NCBI GenBank assembly: GCA_001650955.1
Contig: LXYP01000019.1
Coordinates: forward strand, 1 to 39,841
Reading direction: 5' to 3'
Length of the DNA: 39,841 nucleotides
Origin: Sphingomonadales bacterium EhC05
GTDB taxonomy: Bacteria; Pseudomonadota; Alphaproteobacteria; Sphingomonadales; Sphingomonadaceae
In this document: positions 11,924 to 20,428 of the stretch, one piece after another
Numbering within the stretch: position 1 is the first letter of the stretch
How the letters are laid out: each line of letters opens with the position of its first letter
Made by a program: the position numbers and the translations under genes
Notes under the pieces: generated by a model
Database searches by the model: none
Seen by the model: only the letters and a program-made list of their open reading frames with translations
Told to the model about the DNA's origin: nothing

Positions 11924-12172
11924 ATGATGACTAATCAAACGAAATTTGAAATCGCTATCGCACGGGCAGAGGAACGCGCCCAAAATACAGACTTTGACCA
12001 GGATGTTATCGAAAATGACGAAGGCGAGTTTGTGGTTTTCGACGAAGGCAATGGCGATAAGCCGCAATGGTTGATCGACCAGATAATCTATACAGCCACA
12101 GGCAAATTACGCTTGGAGGATGCGATATTGAAAGGAGGGGCATCGCGCCCCTTTTTTCATGCTCGAAGATGA
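11924..12172 (+). CDS. Small acidic hypothetical protein
   Basis: 82-aa protein starting at ATG 11924 with a strong AAGGAG seven bases upstream. The first 60 residues are acidic and well formed (IARAEERAQNTDFDQDVIE, EGEFVVFDEGNGDKPQWLID). The last 15 codons run through a hairpin followed by six T residues (12137-12157), which suggests that the original stop was earlier or that the terminator has been captured by the frame. I do not recognise the family. It belongs to the same plasmid-type block as the DUF736 and DUF2493 genes. Confidence 0.65.
   Translation: MMTNQTKFEIAIARAEERAQNTDFDQDVIENDEGEFVVFDEGNGDKPQWLIDQIIYTATGKLRLEDAILKGGASRPFFHARR
12137..12157 (+). terminator. Hairpin plus T-run inside the 3' end of the preceding frame
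   Basis: GGGGC-ATCGC-GCCCC followed immediately by TTTTTT. The stem is short but the T-tract is good. It would end transcription of the 11924 gene. Confidence 0.5.
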
Positions 12173-12174
12173 AG

Positions 12175-12390
12175 CTATATGGTTTCTGTCTGGGCTGGAA
12201 AAGTGTCCGCTATAATCGAGCGAAACCAGTTTTCAAAAACCGACAGCGCCCAATCCAGATCGGTGACGACATCGAGCGGATCGCGATTGCAACCCGTCTC
12301 GATAATCATCTTGAGCCAGTAGCTGGAATCGCGATCTGTCAAGACCGTTTCTTTGTCCAAATGATCGCGCATTGCTGATCCGTTTTTCAT
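12175..12390 (-). CDS. Hypothetical protein upstream of the transfer genes
   Basis: 71-codon minus-strand frame from ATG 12390; a TTG at 12465 would extend it to 96 residues, and an ATG at 12372 would shorten it by six. Its composition is that of a real, acidic, mainly helical protein (RDSSYWLKMIIETGCNRD, LDWALSVFENWFRSII). The ATG at 12372 has CGGA nearby, so the true start is unsettled. It is convergent with the gene before it. No family is recognised. Confidence 0.45.
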   Translation of the reverse strand: MKNGSAMRDHLDKETVLTDRDSSYWLKMIIETGCNRDPLDVVTDLDWALSVFENWFRSIIADTFPAQTETI

Positions 12391-12889
12391 TTCCAATGCT
12401 CGATTGTTTTTGCGATTCCCAAAGCTCCAATTCGTTTCGCGAGCTGGTTGATCGATCAAGCGCAAATCGCTTAATCAATCTCGTGATAATGCCTGGAGTA
12501 CATAATTGCGTGTCGCGCTGCCCCACCGGTAAACCCAAAATTCTGAAACCGGGAATGAACAATCACCCTCAATCAATATCGCTAACATGGGGAAAAAAGT
12601 GGCACACCGTATGCACTGCCGTGCGGTTTTTATGGCGTAAATACAAGTGGTTACACAGCAGGCCATGTGCGTCAGAATGACGCATTTGCGAGCGGAACCG
12701 GCGGTTTCTCATTTAATTATGGATTATCAGGGGCTTAGCAAGAGAGACCGGCGATCTGTTTTGAGTCAGACTGACGCCGTCTTACCGGGCGACACCAAGG
12801 TGAGTTGACACCCGACAGGGCAGGGGGCATATCGCTATCTGCTTTGCGTAGGTCTCACCAGCGCCGTTGTCCAAACGGAAGTTGGTAAA
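12391..12889. other. Non-coding stretch, candidate origin of transfer
   Basis: About 500 bases without a credible gene, directly upstream of the ribbon-helix-helix/TraD/TraI genes. In the MobF plasmid R388, oriT occupies exactly this position before trwA. The stretch holds the short palindromes TGCGTCA-GAA-TGACGCA (12668-12684) and GTCAG-A-CTGAC (12765-12775), and an AT-rich segment (12710-12730). No known nic sequence could be recognised, so the assignment rests on position and palindromes. Confidence 0.45.
12668..12684. repeat. Palindrome in the candidate oriT
   Basis: A perfect 7-bp inverted repeat, TGCGTCA and TGACGCA, around GAA. MobF relaxases recognise a hairpin next to nic, so this is the best local candidate for such a site. 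Confidence 0.45.
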
Positions 12890-13192
12890 TTGACAGACAC
12901 TGTTCGCACGACGGTTCGACTGCCGTCAGCCATCCAGCAACAAATTGAAAGCCTCGCGCATGCGCGCGGAATCTCCGGCGTCGATATTGTTCGCGGCGCG
13001 GTCGAGGAATATCTTCGGCGCGTTGAAACTGACCGCGAGAACGCCAGCATCAACCTCCAGCGTATCGCGCTGATTACAGAATTTGCGCAGGCAGGGGTGG
13101 ATGTTCTGCTGCGCCAGCTTCCCGACAATAAGCGCGATGAAGTCATCCGTACCGTGGAGCAGCGAATGGAGCAATTTCATGGCCAGAAGTGA
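12890..13192 (+). CDS. Ribbon-helix-helix relaxosome accessory protein (TrwA-like)
   Basis: 100-aa protein with an N-terminal ribbon-helix-helix DNA-binding fold: strand TVRTTVRLPSAI (residues 4-15), helix A QQQIESLAHA and helix B SGVDIVRGAVEEYLRRVE. A helical C-terminal part follows. In R388-type systems the equivalent TrwA binds oriT, assists the relaxase and represses its own operon. The start is a TTG at 12890 with GGAAG eight bases upstream; no ATG or GTG is available that would retain the beta strand. It overlaps traD by 14 bases, so the two are coupled. The role is inferred from fold and position. Confidence 0.75.
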   Translation: MTDTVRTTVRLPSAIQQQIESLAHARGISGVDIVRGAVEEYLRRVETDRENASINLQRIALITEFAQAGVDVLLRQLPDNKRDEVIRTVEQRMEQFHGQK

Positions 13193-15587
13193 CCTCAGAT
13201 TTGATCGTTCGCCCGTTACGCTGGAGCATCATTCGGCGAGGGGGCGGGTGCTCAGAAACGCGAGTGAATTTACCCGCGGATCGCAGCTGATCGGGCATCA
13301 GTTTTTCATGTTCATGGCGGGGGCACGGGTGCCTCTTCTAATCTGGCTGGCCTGCTTCATCGCGGTGTACTGGATCATGCTTTACTCAGTCATGGGCGAA
13401 CATGAGATCCAGCTTTGCGCGTGGCGGATCTGGTCGGCCATATCGGGCTGGATGGAGTTCGATGCCATGAAGCTAATGAACATCGTGCTGTCCGATGACG
13501 CGCTGCGGCAGGTGCCGATAGGCTATATTCCATTGGTCCCCGATGTGCAGGTTGCATGGGCCAAGGCAGTACGCGCTCTGTTTGGAGCGCTATGCGCCGC
13601 GACACTGTTTGCGTTGCCGGTCATCTGGTGGTTTATAAGCCTGGCACAGGGGCGCGGATCATCAATCCTCGAGGAGCGGCATGAGCGCGGCGCAATGCTG
13701 GTGTCGCGCGACATCCTGCTTGCCGATGTCATGGCCCATAATGAACGCGAATTTGTCAAATCAGCAGCACAGCTATTTCCCGGCAAGTCCGCCCAGCAGG
13801 TCATCGCCTTGCCGCTCACGGAACGGATCAAGACCGGACTGCATCATCCCTATAGTCTGGCCGGTATTCCCTATCCTTACGGACTGGAAGCGAGCCACAC
13901 AATCCTGGTCGGTACAACCGGAGCGGGCAAGACGACCCAGCTCAGGAATGTCGTTGCCGAGGTTCGCGCGCGCGGCGGCAGCGCGGTTATCTTCGATCTG
14001 ACCGGGGCATTTATCGAGGCCTTTTACGACGAGCGCACTGATATCATTCTCAATCCCGGTGATGCGCGTTGTCCCAGCTGGTCGCTGTTCGATGAATGCT
14101 CCACGCAAGCAGAATTTACGGCTGCCGCGCAGGCGCTCGTTCCCCATGATGGCGGCGGTTCCGATCCGTTCTGGGTGCTCGCCGCAAGGATGCTGTTCGT
14201 GCAGATGTGCTTGAAGCTCACGCAGCATGGTCAAACCACCAACCGCGCGCTCGCTGAGAATCTGATGACAGCCGATCTGAAGCGTGTTCACCGGATCCTT
14301 CAGGACACAACCGCCGACCCGATTACCGCACCTGAGGCCGCCCGCATGGCCGAATCCATCCGGGCAGTGTTTAACACCAATGCCGAGGCTTTGATGTGCC
14401 TTCCGGAAGATGGTGAAATTTTCTCGATACGCGAATGGGTGCGCCGCGAGAAAAAGGAGGGGAGCCTGCTATTCGTCTCCGCGCGCCACGTCGATCTCCC
14501 ACTCTACAAGGCGTTGCTGACTTTATGGCTCGACCTTTCTGTCAATACACTGATGACGCTGCCGCGCACGCGGTCCTTGCGCACATGGTATCTATTTGAC
14601 GAGCTTGGCGCATTGCACCGGCTTCCTGCTATCGAGAATGGGCTGCAGACTGCACGCGGGTTTGGCGGGGCGATCGTACTGGGGCTGCATTCGATTGCGC
14701 GTTTGCAGGCTGTTTATGGCCGCGAGGGCGCCGAAAACCTGACCAGCCTGGCGCGAACGAAACTGATTCTGGCGACCGCCGACCGCAAAACCGCCGAAAC
14801 TTGCGCTGAATTTATCGGCAACCGCGAGGTACGGCAGATGGATGAAGCCTATAGCTATGGCTATAATAATTTGCGTGATGCCTCGACGCTTACGCCCAAA
14901 AAGGAAATTGCGCCGCTGGTCATTCCTGATGACATTACCAATCTTCCCGCGCTCCACGGGTTTGTAAAGTTTCCCGATGGCTTTCCGGCGGCGCGAGTGG
15001 TGCTCCAGTTCAAGGATTACCCCCAGGTAGCGCTCGGCTTCGAACCGCGAACAGACGCAACATTATCTGGCAAACCCGCTCGCGCCGCATCCAAATTGGC
15101 CAAGGTGCTGCTCGGCGGAGAGGATGACGACGAGGGCGAAGCTGGCGGCCGCGAAGCGCAGGACAAGGCTAGTTACAAGGCTGGAAAGCTGCCCGGCGAT
15201 CAACTTGAAGACAGCAGCAATGCAGCGGGAGAGGACGCCAGGCAAGCGGCGGCACGCCGAACCAGCGCAGTTGCTGCAGCGCTTGAACTTGTCAATGATG
15301 TCAAGCCGGGTGAGCCGGGGCCGGACATGAAGCCGGCAGGTGTTGAGGGAGACGAAGCGGTATTGATAGCCTCCCAGAACGAAGCCACGCGCGAAGTATC
15401 CAGGCAAGGGGTTGATGCAGACCAACAGCCTGAAGCGGGTAAAGCGCCCGGAGCGAAGCCCGGGCTTGCGGCGCATGGTGCGCAGAGCCAGCGCGATCCC
15501 CGTTTCGAGGCCACCGCCAAGGATCTTGCGACCGCTTACGGCGTTGATGGCGATCATATTGAAGACGACGGGATGGAGATCGAATAA
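13179..15587 (+). CDS. traD: TraD/TrwB-like conjugative coupling protein
   Basis: Type IV coupling protein, 802 aa, a hexameric inner-membrane ATPase that delivers the relaxase-DNA complex to the transfer channel. Two N-terminal transmembrane segments are visible (about residues 45-70 and 125-150), then Walker A GTTGAGKT (residues 245-252) and a Walker B-like YLFDELGALHRLP near residue 475. The last 160 residues are a low-complexity acidic/Ala-rich tail. I placed the start at ATG 13179, with GGAG seven bases upstream; the frame is open further upstream inside the previous gene but codes nothing plausible there. Its stop overlaps the traI ATG by one base. Confidence 0.9.
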   Translation: MARSDLRFDRSPVTLEHHSARGRVLRNASEFTRGSQLIGHQFFMFMAGARVPLLIWLACFIAVYWIMLYSVMGEHEIQLCAWRIWSAISGWMEFDAMKLMNIVLSDDALRQVPIGYIPLVPDVQVAWAKAVRALFGALCAATLFALPVIWWFISLAQGRGSSILEERHERGAMLVSRDILLADVMAHNEREFVKSAAQLFPGKSAQQVIALPLTERIKTGLHHPYSLAGIPYPYGLEASHTILVGTTGAGKTTQLRNVVAEVRARGGSAVIFDLTGAFIEAFYDERTDIILNPGDARCPSWSLFDECSTQAEFTAAAQALVPHDGGGSDPFWVLAARMLFVQMCLKLTQHGQTTNRALAENLMTADLKRVHRILQDTTADPITAPEAARMAESIRAVFNTNAEALMCLPEDGEIFSIREWVRREKKEGSLLFVSARHVDLPLYKALLTLWLDLSVNTLMTLPRTRSLRTWYLFDELGALHRLPAIENGLQTARGFGGAIVLGLHSIARLQAVYGREGAENLTSLARTKLILATADRKTAETCAEFIGNREVRQMDEAYSYGYNNLRDASTLTPKKEIAPLVIPDDITNLPALHGFVKFPDGFPAARVVLQFKDYPQVALGFEPRTDATLSGKPARAASKLAKVLLGGEDDDEGEAGGREAQDKASYKAGKLPGDQLEDSSNAAGEDARQAAARRTSAVAAALELVNDVKPGEPGPDMKPAGVEGDEAVLIASQNEATREVSRQGVDADQQPEAGKAPGAKPGLAAHGAQSQRDPRFEATAKDLATAYGVDGDHIEDDGMEIE

Positions 15588-18500
15588 TGATTTCCATGGC
15601 TCCTGTTGGCAGTGCAGGCGGTGCAGCGAAATATTTTGCTGCCGATAATTATTATACGCTCGAGGAATCGGCCGAGGAATCGATCTGGTACGGTGAAGGC
15701 GCGGAGTTACTCGGTCTGGCACCCGGTGAAGACCATGAAGCTGAACCGGGGGCAGGGGAGGGAAAGGATCAAAATGTTCCTGGCGATGCTAAACCGGAAG
15801 AAGATGCTCCAGGTGAGGCGGAAGCGCCAGGCGGGGAGGACGGTGCCGGAGAGAAAGACCATGGTGAAAAGGGCGCGGGCGAGGAGAGCAAGGAAAGCCC
15901 CGGAAGAGCTGCTGAGAATGGCGCTTTGGCGAGCCCAGAGAGCGCCGAAGCGGACGGGGCTTCATTTAATCCCGAGCTGCCGGGCGGCGGGACAGAAAAC
16001 GGCGCTGACACTTTTGCCGGGGCTGAAAAATCGGCAAAGATGCCGCTATCAAATCCCACTGGCAAGGTTGACGCAGGAACTTTCGAAAATATTCTCAATG
16101 GCAAGCTGCCGGATGGATCACAGGTTGGTGACCCCGGCAAGCGCGCGCTGGGGATGGACCTCACATTCTCGATGCCCAAATCAGCCTCACTGCTCTCGCT
16201 CGTCGGCGGCGATACACGTATAACCCAAGCCCATGTGGGTGCGGTTAAAACGGCAATGAGCTGGGTAGAGGCCAATCTTGCCGAAGGTCGGCAGAAGATC
16301 GATGGCCGCGCAGTACCGGTGCGGACGGGAAATCTGGTCTATGCCCTGTTTCAGCATGACACGAGCCGGGCGCTCGACCCGCAGGGCCATGTCCATGCGG
16401 TGATAGCAAATATGACGCGGATGCCTGACGGAAACTGGCGCGCGCTTCATAATGGTGAGATCTGGCGCAACAATACGGTGATCAGTTCAATCTATCATGC
16501 TGCGTTTAGGGACTCGCTCGAAAAGCTAGGCTATGCAGTCGTGCTGCAGGGCAAGCATGGCACGTTCGAAATTGCCGGTGTGTCTAAAAATGTGCGCGAA
16601 GCCTTCAGCCAACGCCGCGCGGATATACTGGCCAAAGCGACCGAGCTTGGCACCGCGACAAAGCAAGGATTGCGTGAAATCACCAAGCGCACACGTGACG
16701 ACAAGATTGCTGTCGACGATAAAGGCGCGCTGACACAGGAGTGGAAAGCGCGCGCAGCTGACCTCGGTTTTGTGCCGGAGAAGCTGATCGAGCAGGCAAA
16801 GGTGTCAGCTAATAAAGAGGCTGGGCTATTGGAGCGCGGGGTTGGAGCAATCGAAGGCGGATTAAAGGGCGCGCGCCAATTCGTTCTTGATTCACTGCAA
16901 AAACCAAGTGACCCGCTCGTTGATACCGCGCTGAAACGCGTGATGATGACAGGGCCGGTCGCAAGGACCCAATTGGCAACGGCGAGCGCGATCCGTATTC
17001 TTTCACAGCGCGAAGCCGCGTTCGAGGTGCATCAGGTTACGAAGACAGCGGTTGATCTTGGGTTAAATGGCGTAACGCCGGAGCTGATTGACAAACGCCT
17101 GATCGAACTCACCAACCGGGGCGAACTGGTGCCGGGAGATAAAACCCGGTCAGACAATGTGGTCGAGATGGTGATGACGAGAGACGCGCTTGATACAGAA
17201 GCGGGGATCCTCGGTGAAATTGAGCGCGGCAAGAACAGCGTACTGCCGCTGGTCAGGCCGGACCGGGCGATAGCGGTTCTTTCGGGAGCATCAAAAGAAC
17301 GCCCGCTAAATGATGGACAGCTGGCAGCTGCAAGCACGATCATTGCTTCAAGTGACCGCATTGTCGCCGTCCAGGGACTTGCAGGAGCTGGCAAATCGAC
17401 CATGCTCGGCGCGGTTGCCAATATTCTCGACTTTGAAAAAGTGCCGAGCCTGGGCCTTGCTTTCCAGAACAAGATGGTTGCCGATCTCAAAGAGGGAACC
17501 GGTCTGGAAGCAAAGACGGTGGCGAACTTCCTTATGCAGCATGATGCGCTGCTGACAGGTGATAATCCGCAGCGAGCCAAAGAATCTCGCGATTTGCTGA
17601 ACGGCTCGTATCTGATCGTTGATGAAACATCGATGCTCTCCAATGACCAGATGCACGGTCTTACCCAAATCGCCAATATAGCCGGTGTGGAGAAGCTTGT
17701 GCTGGTTGGCGACCGCAAGCAGTTATTATCCATTGATGCCGGTAAATCCTTCGCGGTTGCACAGGCAGGCGGCGTTTCCACAGCGGAAATGAACGAGAAT
17801 TTGCGCCAGCGAACGCCGGAACTGCGCGCCGTGGCAGCGCTTACCAATGTTGGGCGCGCGGGTAACGCGCTCAAATTGCTGGGCGACCGGGTGATCGAGA
17901 CGAACGGCCGCGTGGAAACGGCGACCGAATACTGGCTTAATCTACCAGAGGATGAACGCGACAAAACCATGCTGTTTACCAGTGGGCGCGACGCCCGGGC
18001 CAATCTCAATGAGCACATTCAGACCGGCCTCAAAGACGAGGGCAAACTGAAAGGCGACGGTCTCAAACTGACAGTGGCCGACCGGGTTGACCGGACCCGC
18101 GAGGAGCTACGCTATGCGCATAGCTATCAGCCGGGACATCGGCTCGAAGTCTGGACCCGCCTTAAATCTGTCGGACTTGAGCGCGGGGAGTACCGGGTGT
18201 CGCGTGTGTTTCAGAACGGCAAGGTCGAAGTGGAGCGCAATGGCAAGCGCAAGACGTTTGACCCTCAAAAGCTGGCGTCTGGCGTAAAACTCGACAAGCT
18301 TAACTTAACGGCCACCAAGGATATTCAAATCCATGAAGGCGACAAGATACGTTGGACCGCAAATGATAAAACACGCGATTTGCTGAACAGCTCTATTGGC
18401 CGCGTCGTGGGGATCGATGGAAGCGGCGTGATGGTCGAGCGGAGCGACAAGAGTGTTGTGCGGCTTGGTATGGACGATCCGATGCTGAAACGCATCGATC

Positions 18501-18952
18501 TGGCATATGCGCTCAATATGCACATGGCGCAGGGTGTTACCACCGACAAGGGTTTGGTGGTGATGGGATCGGACGAGCGCTATCTGTCCAACCAGCGCCT
18601 GTTCAATGTTGCCGTGACCCGTGTCCGCGACGATGTGAAGGTCATTACCGACGATAAGGAAAAACTCGGCCGTCAGCTTAACCGTACCACAGGCGATAAA
18701 TATTCTGCCCTTGAAGAAGCTGGCAGGCTTGATGTCGATAAGCATAAAATTGCCGCTCGCGATCCAGACAAACCCTTTGATCCCGGCAGTCTTGAGGGAC
18801 TTGGCCTAGCCGACGACAAGCTGCGCGCCGGTCCCATTTCTGAAACCAAAGCGGAGCCGCCGAGGCAGCAGACGTCAGCCAAGCAAGGAAATGATGAAAA
18901 GGCGGACCAGCCCCTCTCATTGCCTGAAAAAAGCAAGGGAATGGAACTATGA
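15587..18952 (+). CDS. traI: MobF relaxase/helicase (TraI/TrwC-like)
   Basis: Conjugative relaxase fused to a helicase, 1121 aa. It nicks one strand at oriT, stays covalently attached to the 5' end and unwinds DNA. Catalytic Tyr22/Tyr23 (DNYYT) lie near the N-terminus. The metal-binding triad is His257, His268 and His270 (QHDTSRALDPQGHVHAVI), with the same spacing as TrwC His150/161/163. The helicase part has Walker A GLAGAGKS (597-604) and a DEAD-box-like LIVDETSMLS. The His triad is displaced by about 107 residues relative to TrwC because of an acidic Gly/Glu/Pro-rich insertion (about residues 45-158) after WYGEGAELLGL. The start overlaps the traD stop. Confidence 0.92.
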   Translation: MISMAPVGSAGGAAKYFAADNYYTLEESAEESIWYGEGAELLGLAPGEDHEAEPGAGEGKDQNVPGDAKPEEDAPGEAEAPGGEDGAGEKDHGEKGAGEESKESPGRAAENGALASPESAEADGASFNPELPGGGTENGADTFAGAEKSAKMPLSNPTGKVDAGTFENILNGKLPDGSQVGDPGKRALGMDLTFSMPKSASLLSLVGGDTRITQAHVGAVKTAMSWVEANLAEGRQKIDGRAVPVRTGNLVYALFQHDTSRALDPQGHVHAVIANMTRMPDGNWRALHNGEIWRNNTVISSIYHAAFRDSLEKLGYAVVLQGKHGTFEIAGVSKNVREAFSQRRADILAKATELGTATKQGLREITKRTRDDKIAVDDKGALTQEWKARAADLGFVPEKLIEQAKVSANKEAGLLERGVGAIEGGLKGARQFVLDSLQKPSDPLVDTALKRVMMTGPVARTQLATASAIRILSQREAAFEVHQVTKTAVDLGLNGVTPELIDKRLIELTNRGELVPGDKTRSDNVVEMVMTRDALDTEAGILGEIERGKNSVLPLVRPDRAIAVLSGASKERPLNDGQLAAASTIIASSDRIVAVQGLAGAGKSTMLGAVANILDFEKVPSLGLAFQNKMVADLKEGTGLEAKTVANFLMQHDALLTGDNPQRAKESRDLLNGSYLIVDETSMLSNDQMHGLTQIANIAGVEKLVLVGDRKQLLSIDAGKSFAVAQAGGVSTAEMNENLRQRTPELRAVAALTNVGRAGNALKLLGDRVIETNGRVETATEYWLNLPEDERDKTMLFTSGRDARANLNEHIQTGLKDEGKLKGDGLKLTVADRVDRTREELRYAHSYQPGHRLEVWTRLKSVGLERGEYRVSRVFQNGKVEVERNGKRKTFDPQKLASGVKLDKLNLTATKDIQIHEGDKIRWTANDKTRDLLNSSIGRVVGIDGSGVMVERSDKSVVRLGMDDPMLKRIDLAYALNMHMAQGVTTDKGLVVMGSDERYLSNQRLFNVAVTRVRDDVKVITDDKEKLGRQLNRTTGDKYSALEEAGRLDVDKHKIAARDPDKPFDPGSLEGLGLADDKLRAGPISETKAEPPRQQTSAKQGNDEKADQPLSLPEKSKGMEL

Positions 18953-19017
18953 GCAAGTGCGATTTCGTTCGAAGGTTTACAACTGACTACAACCTCTATC
19001 CAAACAAGGAGAATTAA
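18949..19017 (+). CDS. Tiny ORF coupled to traI (22 codons)
   Basis: The ATG overlaps the traI stop (ATGA), and the frame ends two bases before the next start, over that gene's ribosome-binding site. Such an arrangement could couple translation of traI to the next gene. No recognisable product; it may be chance. Confidence 0.25.
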   Translation: MSKCDFVRRFTTDYNLYPNKEN

Positions 19018-19018
19018 G

Positions 19019-19228
19019 ATGAGTAACTGGCATTTCAAGAAAATTGGTTCATTCAACAGCGAAGCAGAGGTCGACCTGTGGGCGCGCCAAAACCGTGTCA
19101 GCTTAAGCGATCTTAAAACCCGAAGGGGTCGTGATGGAACCGTAGAGGCCGAGGTACGCGAAAGCGCCTATGACGAATCAAATAATCACATCTTTGGTGG
19201 TTTTGATCGGGGCAGCGGCTTCCGGTGA
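19019..19228 (+). CDS. Small hypothetical protein downstream of traI
   Basis: 69-aa protein from ATG 19019 with a strong AAGGAG eight bases upstream. It is hydrophilic and charged, with a helical start (MSNWHFKKIGSF, then EAEVDLWARQNRVSLSDLK) and a Gly-rich end (FGGFDRGSGFR). It lies in the same direction as traI and probably in the same transcript. Its stop overlaps a possible GTG start of the next gene. I recognise no family. Confidence 0.6.
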   Translation: MSNWHFKKIGSFNSEAEVDLWARQNRVSLSDLKTRRGRDGTVEAEVRESAYDESNNHIFGGFDRGSGFR

Positions 19229-19278
19229 TTATTTATCTGTGCCGCTCAGAATTTGGAGATGCGGCTGAAAGCTCCAAA

Positions 19279-19779
19279 ATGACCGTGTTTAAAAGAATGA
19301 TTGGCCCCATAGCTGTAGCCGCTTTTCTGCTGAATTCCTGTTCGGCAGAGGCTGAGGCACCTATTGTAGCTGCGGGCGAGCAGTTTCAATGCACACCCAT
19401 CGCCGTCTGGGACGGTGATGGGCCAGTTTGGTGCAGGGAGGGCATGAAAATTCGGCTTGCAGGCATCGCCGCGCGTGAAATTGATGGTTCGTGCAGACCG
19501 GACCACCCATGTCCAGTGGCAAGCGGCATCAAGGCGCGTGACCGGCTTGTTAGTTTGTTCGGCGGAGCAAAGGGTAGCCACAAGCAGGGCCATGTGATTG
19601 TTAGTGCTCCGGCTATGCAATGTCTCTCTGCCGGATCAGGAAAGGGAGATCGAACAGCCGCATGGTGTCTGCTCGCTGATGGCCGCAACGTTTCTTGCGA
19701 GATGATTACCAGTGGTACCGTATTACGTTGGAAAACCTATGACCTGGAAAATGTCTGCGGCCGAAAAAAGCGCCCTTAA
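19279..19779 (+). CDS. Secreted staphylococcal-nuclease-like (thermonuclease family) protein
   Basis: 166-aa protein with a hydrophobic leader and Cys near residue 21 (FLLNSCS), so probably a lipoprotein or periplasmic. The rest resembles the SNase beta barrel: VWDGDGPVW, KIRLAGIAAREIDG (Arg and Glu matching the catalytic Arg35/Glu43 region) and GDRTAAWCLLADGR (matching the Arg87 region). An extra Cys-rich loop (GSCRPDHPCPV) may form disulfides. I chose ATG 19279, which begins the signal peptide; a GTG at 19225 overlapping the previous stop would add 18 unlikely residues. Such genes often accompany conjugation clusters in sphingomonads. It may act on DNA outside the cytoplasm. Confidence 0.72.
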   Translation: MTVFKRMIGPIAVAAFLLNSCSAEAEAPIVAAGEQFQCTPIAVWDGDGPVWCREGMKIRLAGIAAREIDGSCRPDHPCPVASGIKARDRLVSLFGGAKGSHKQGHVIVSAPAMQCLSAGSGKGDRTAAWCLLADGRNVSCEMITSGTVLRWKTYDLENVCGRKKRP

Positions 19780-20034
19780 CAGACTTAAAGTGATCAACCG
19801 TTTGGAAATGGTTCACCCTGTTTGATATTTTGAGCATGGGGCTACATTTCTAACTAAATGTCAAAGAGGGCGAGATCCCTCCAAAACGAATCCGGTCTTA
19901 CCATCTACCGTAGCAAGAATATCATCGTCCAAGTAATGTATGGGGGGATAGACTACGTTCTGGCCGAAACTATCAATCCAAAGATTCGACAGTTTTCTTA
20001 TTATGTGCAATCCTCGCTCCGAGGGGCAATTATT

Positions 20035-20235
20035 ATGAAATCTATTGTTGTATCTTTTGCGCTTGTCGTTAGTTTGCTTGGGCCTACGGAAATCAATCCT
20101 TGCGCGTCCGGGGCCGCCTTTGCGCAAACCAGCGCTTGCTGCAAGATGTGCAGCAAAGGCAAGGCTTGTGGGGATAGTTGCATAGCTCGAGATAAGGTCT
20201 GCCACAAAGGCGAGGGCTGCGCCTGCAACAGTTGA
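20035..20235 (+). CDS. Cys-rich small secreted protein
   Basis: 66-aa protein with a Sec-type signal peptide (residues 1 to about 30, ending GAAFA-QT) and a mature part of about 36 residues. The mature part holds eight Cys residues in the pattern CCKMCSKGKACGDSCI...CHKGEGCAC. The spacing suggests a compact metal- or disulfide-stabilised fold; similar KGKACGDSCI peptides occur widely in proteobacteria without known function. The start at 20035 has GAGGGG upstream. The open frame before it (from 19858) is not protein-like. The 255 bases upstream hold no other feature I can see. Metal binding is possible given the metal-resistance cargo, but this is inference. Confidence 0.7.
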   Translation: MKSIVVSFALVVSLLGPTEINPCASGAAFAQTSACCKMCSKGKACGDSCIARDKVCHKGEGCACNS

Positions 20236-20428
20236 TGCGCCTTCGTTTGGAATTTGGGTTGCTATTAGCCTTCGCGCTGTGGGGCCTTTGGGTATCTGTA
20301 TTAGGTCTGTTGCGGTTTTTTTCGATGTGAAGGTTTAGAGATCCGCCGATACGGCAACTAACTTGGTGGTCGGCATAAAGGCGGTTTAAAAAAATCTGTT
20401 TGAGAAATTGCACATTGGCACCCACCGG

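Noticed and set aside
12233-12562. 109-codon minus-strand frame
   Set aside because: It overlaps the more protein-like 12175-12390 frame and has Arg/Ser-rich shadow composition.
13083-13178. Upstream extension of traD
   Set aside because: The frame is open but lies within the ribbon-helix-helix gene; ATG 13179 has a good ribosome-binding site and the extension is not membrane-protein-like.
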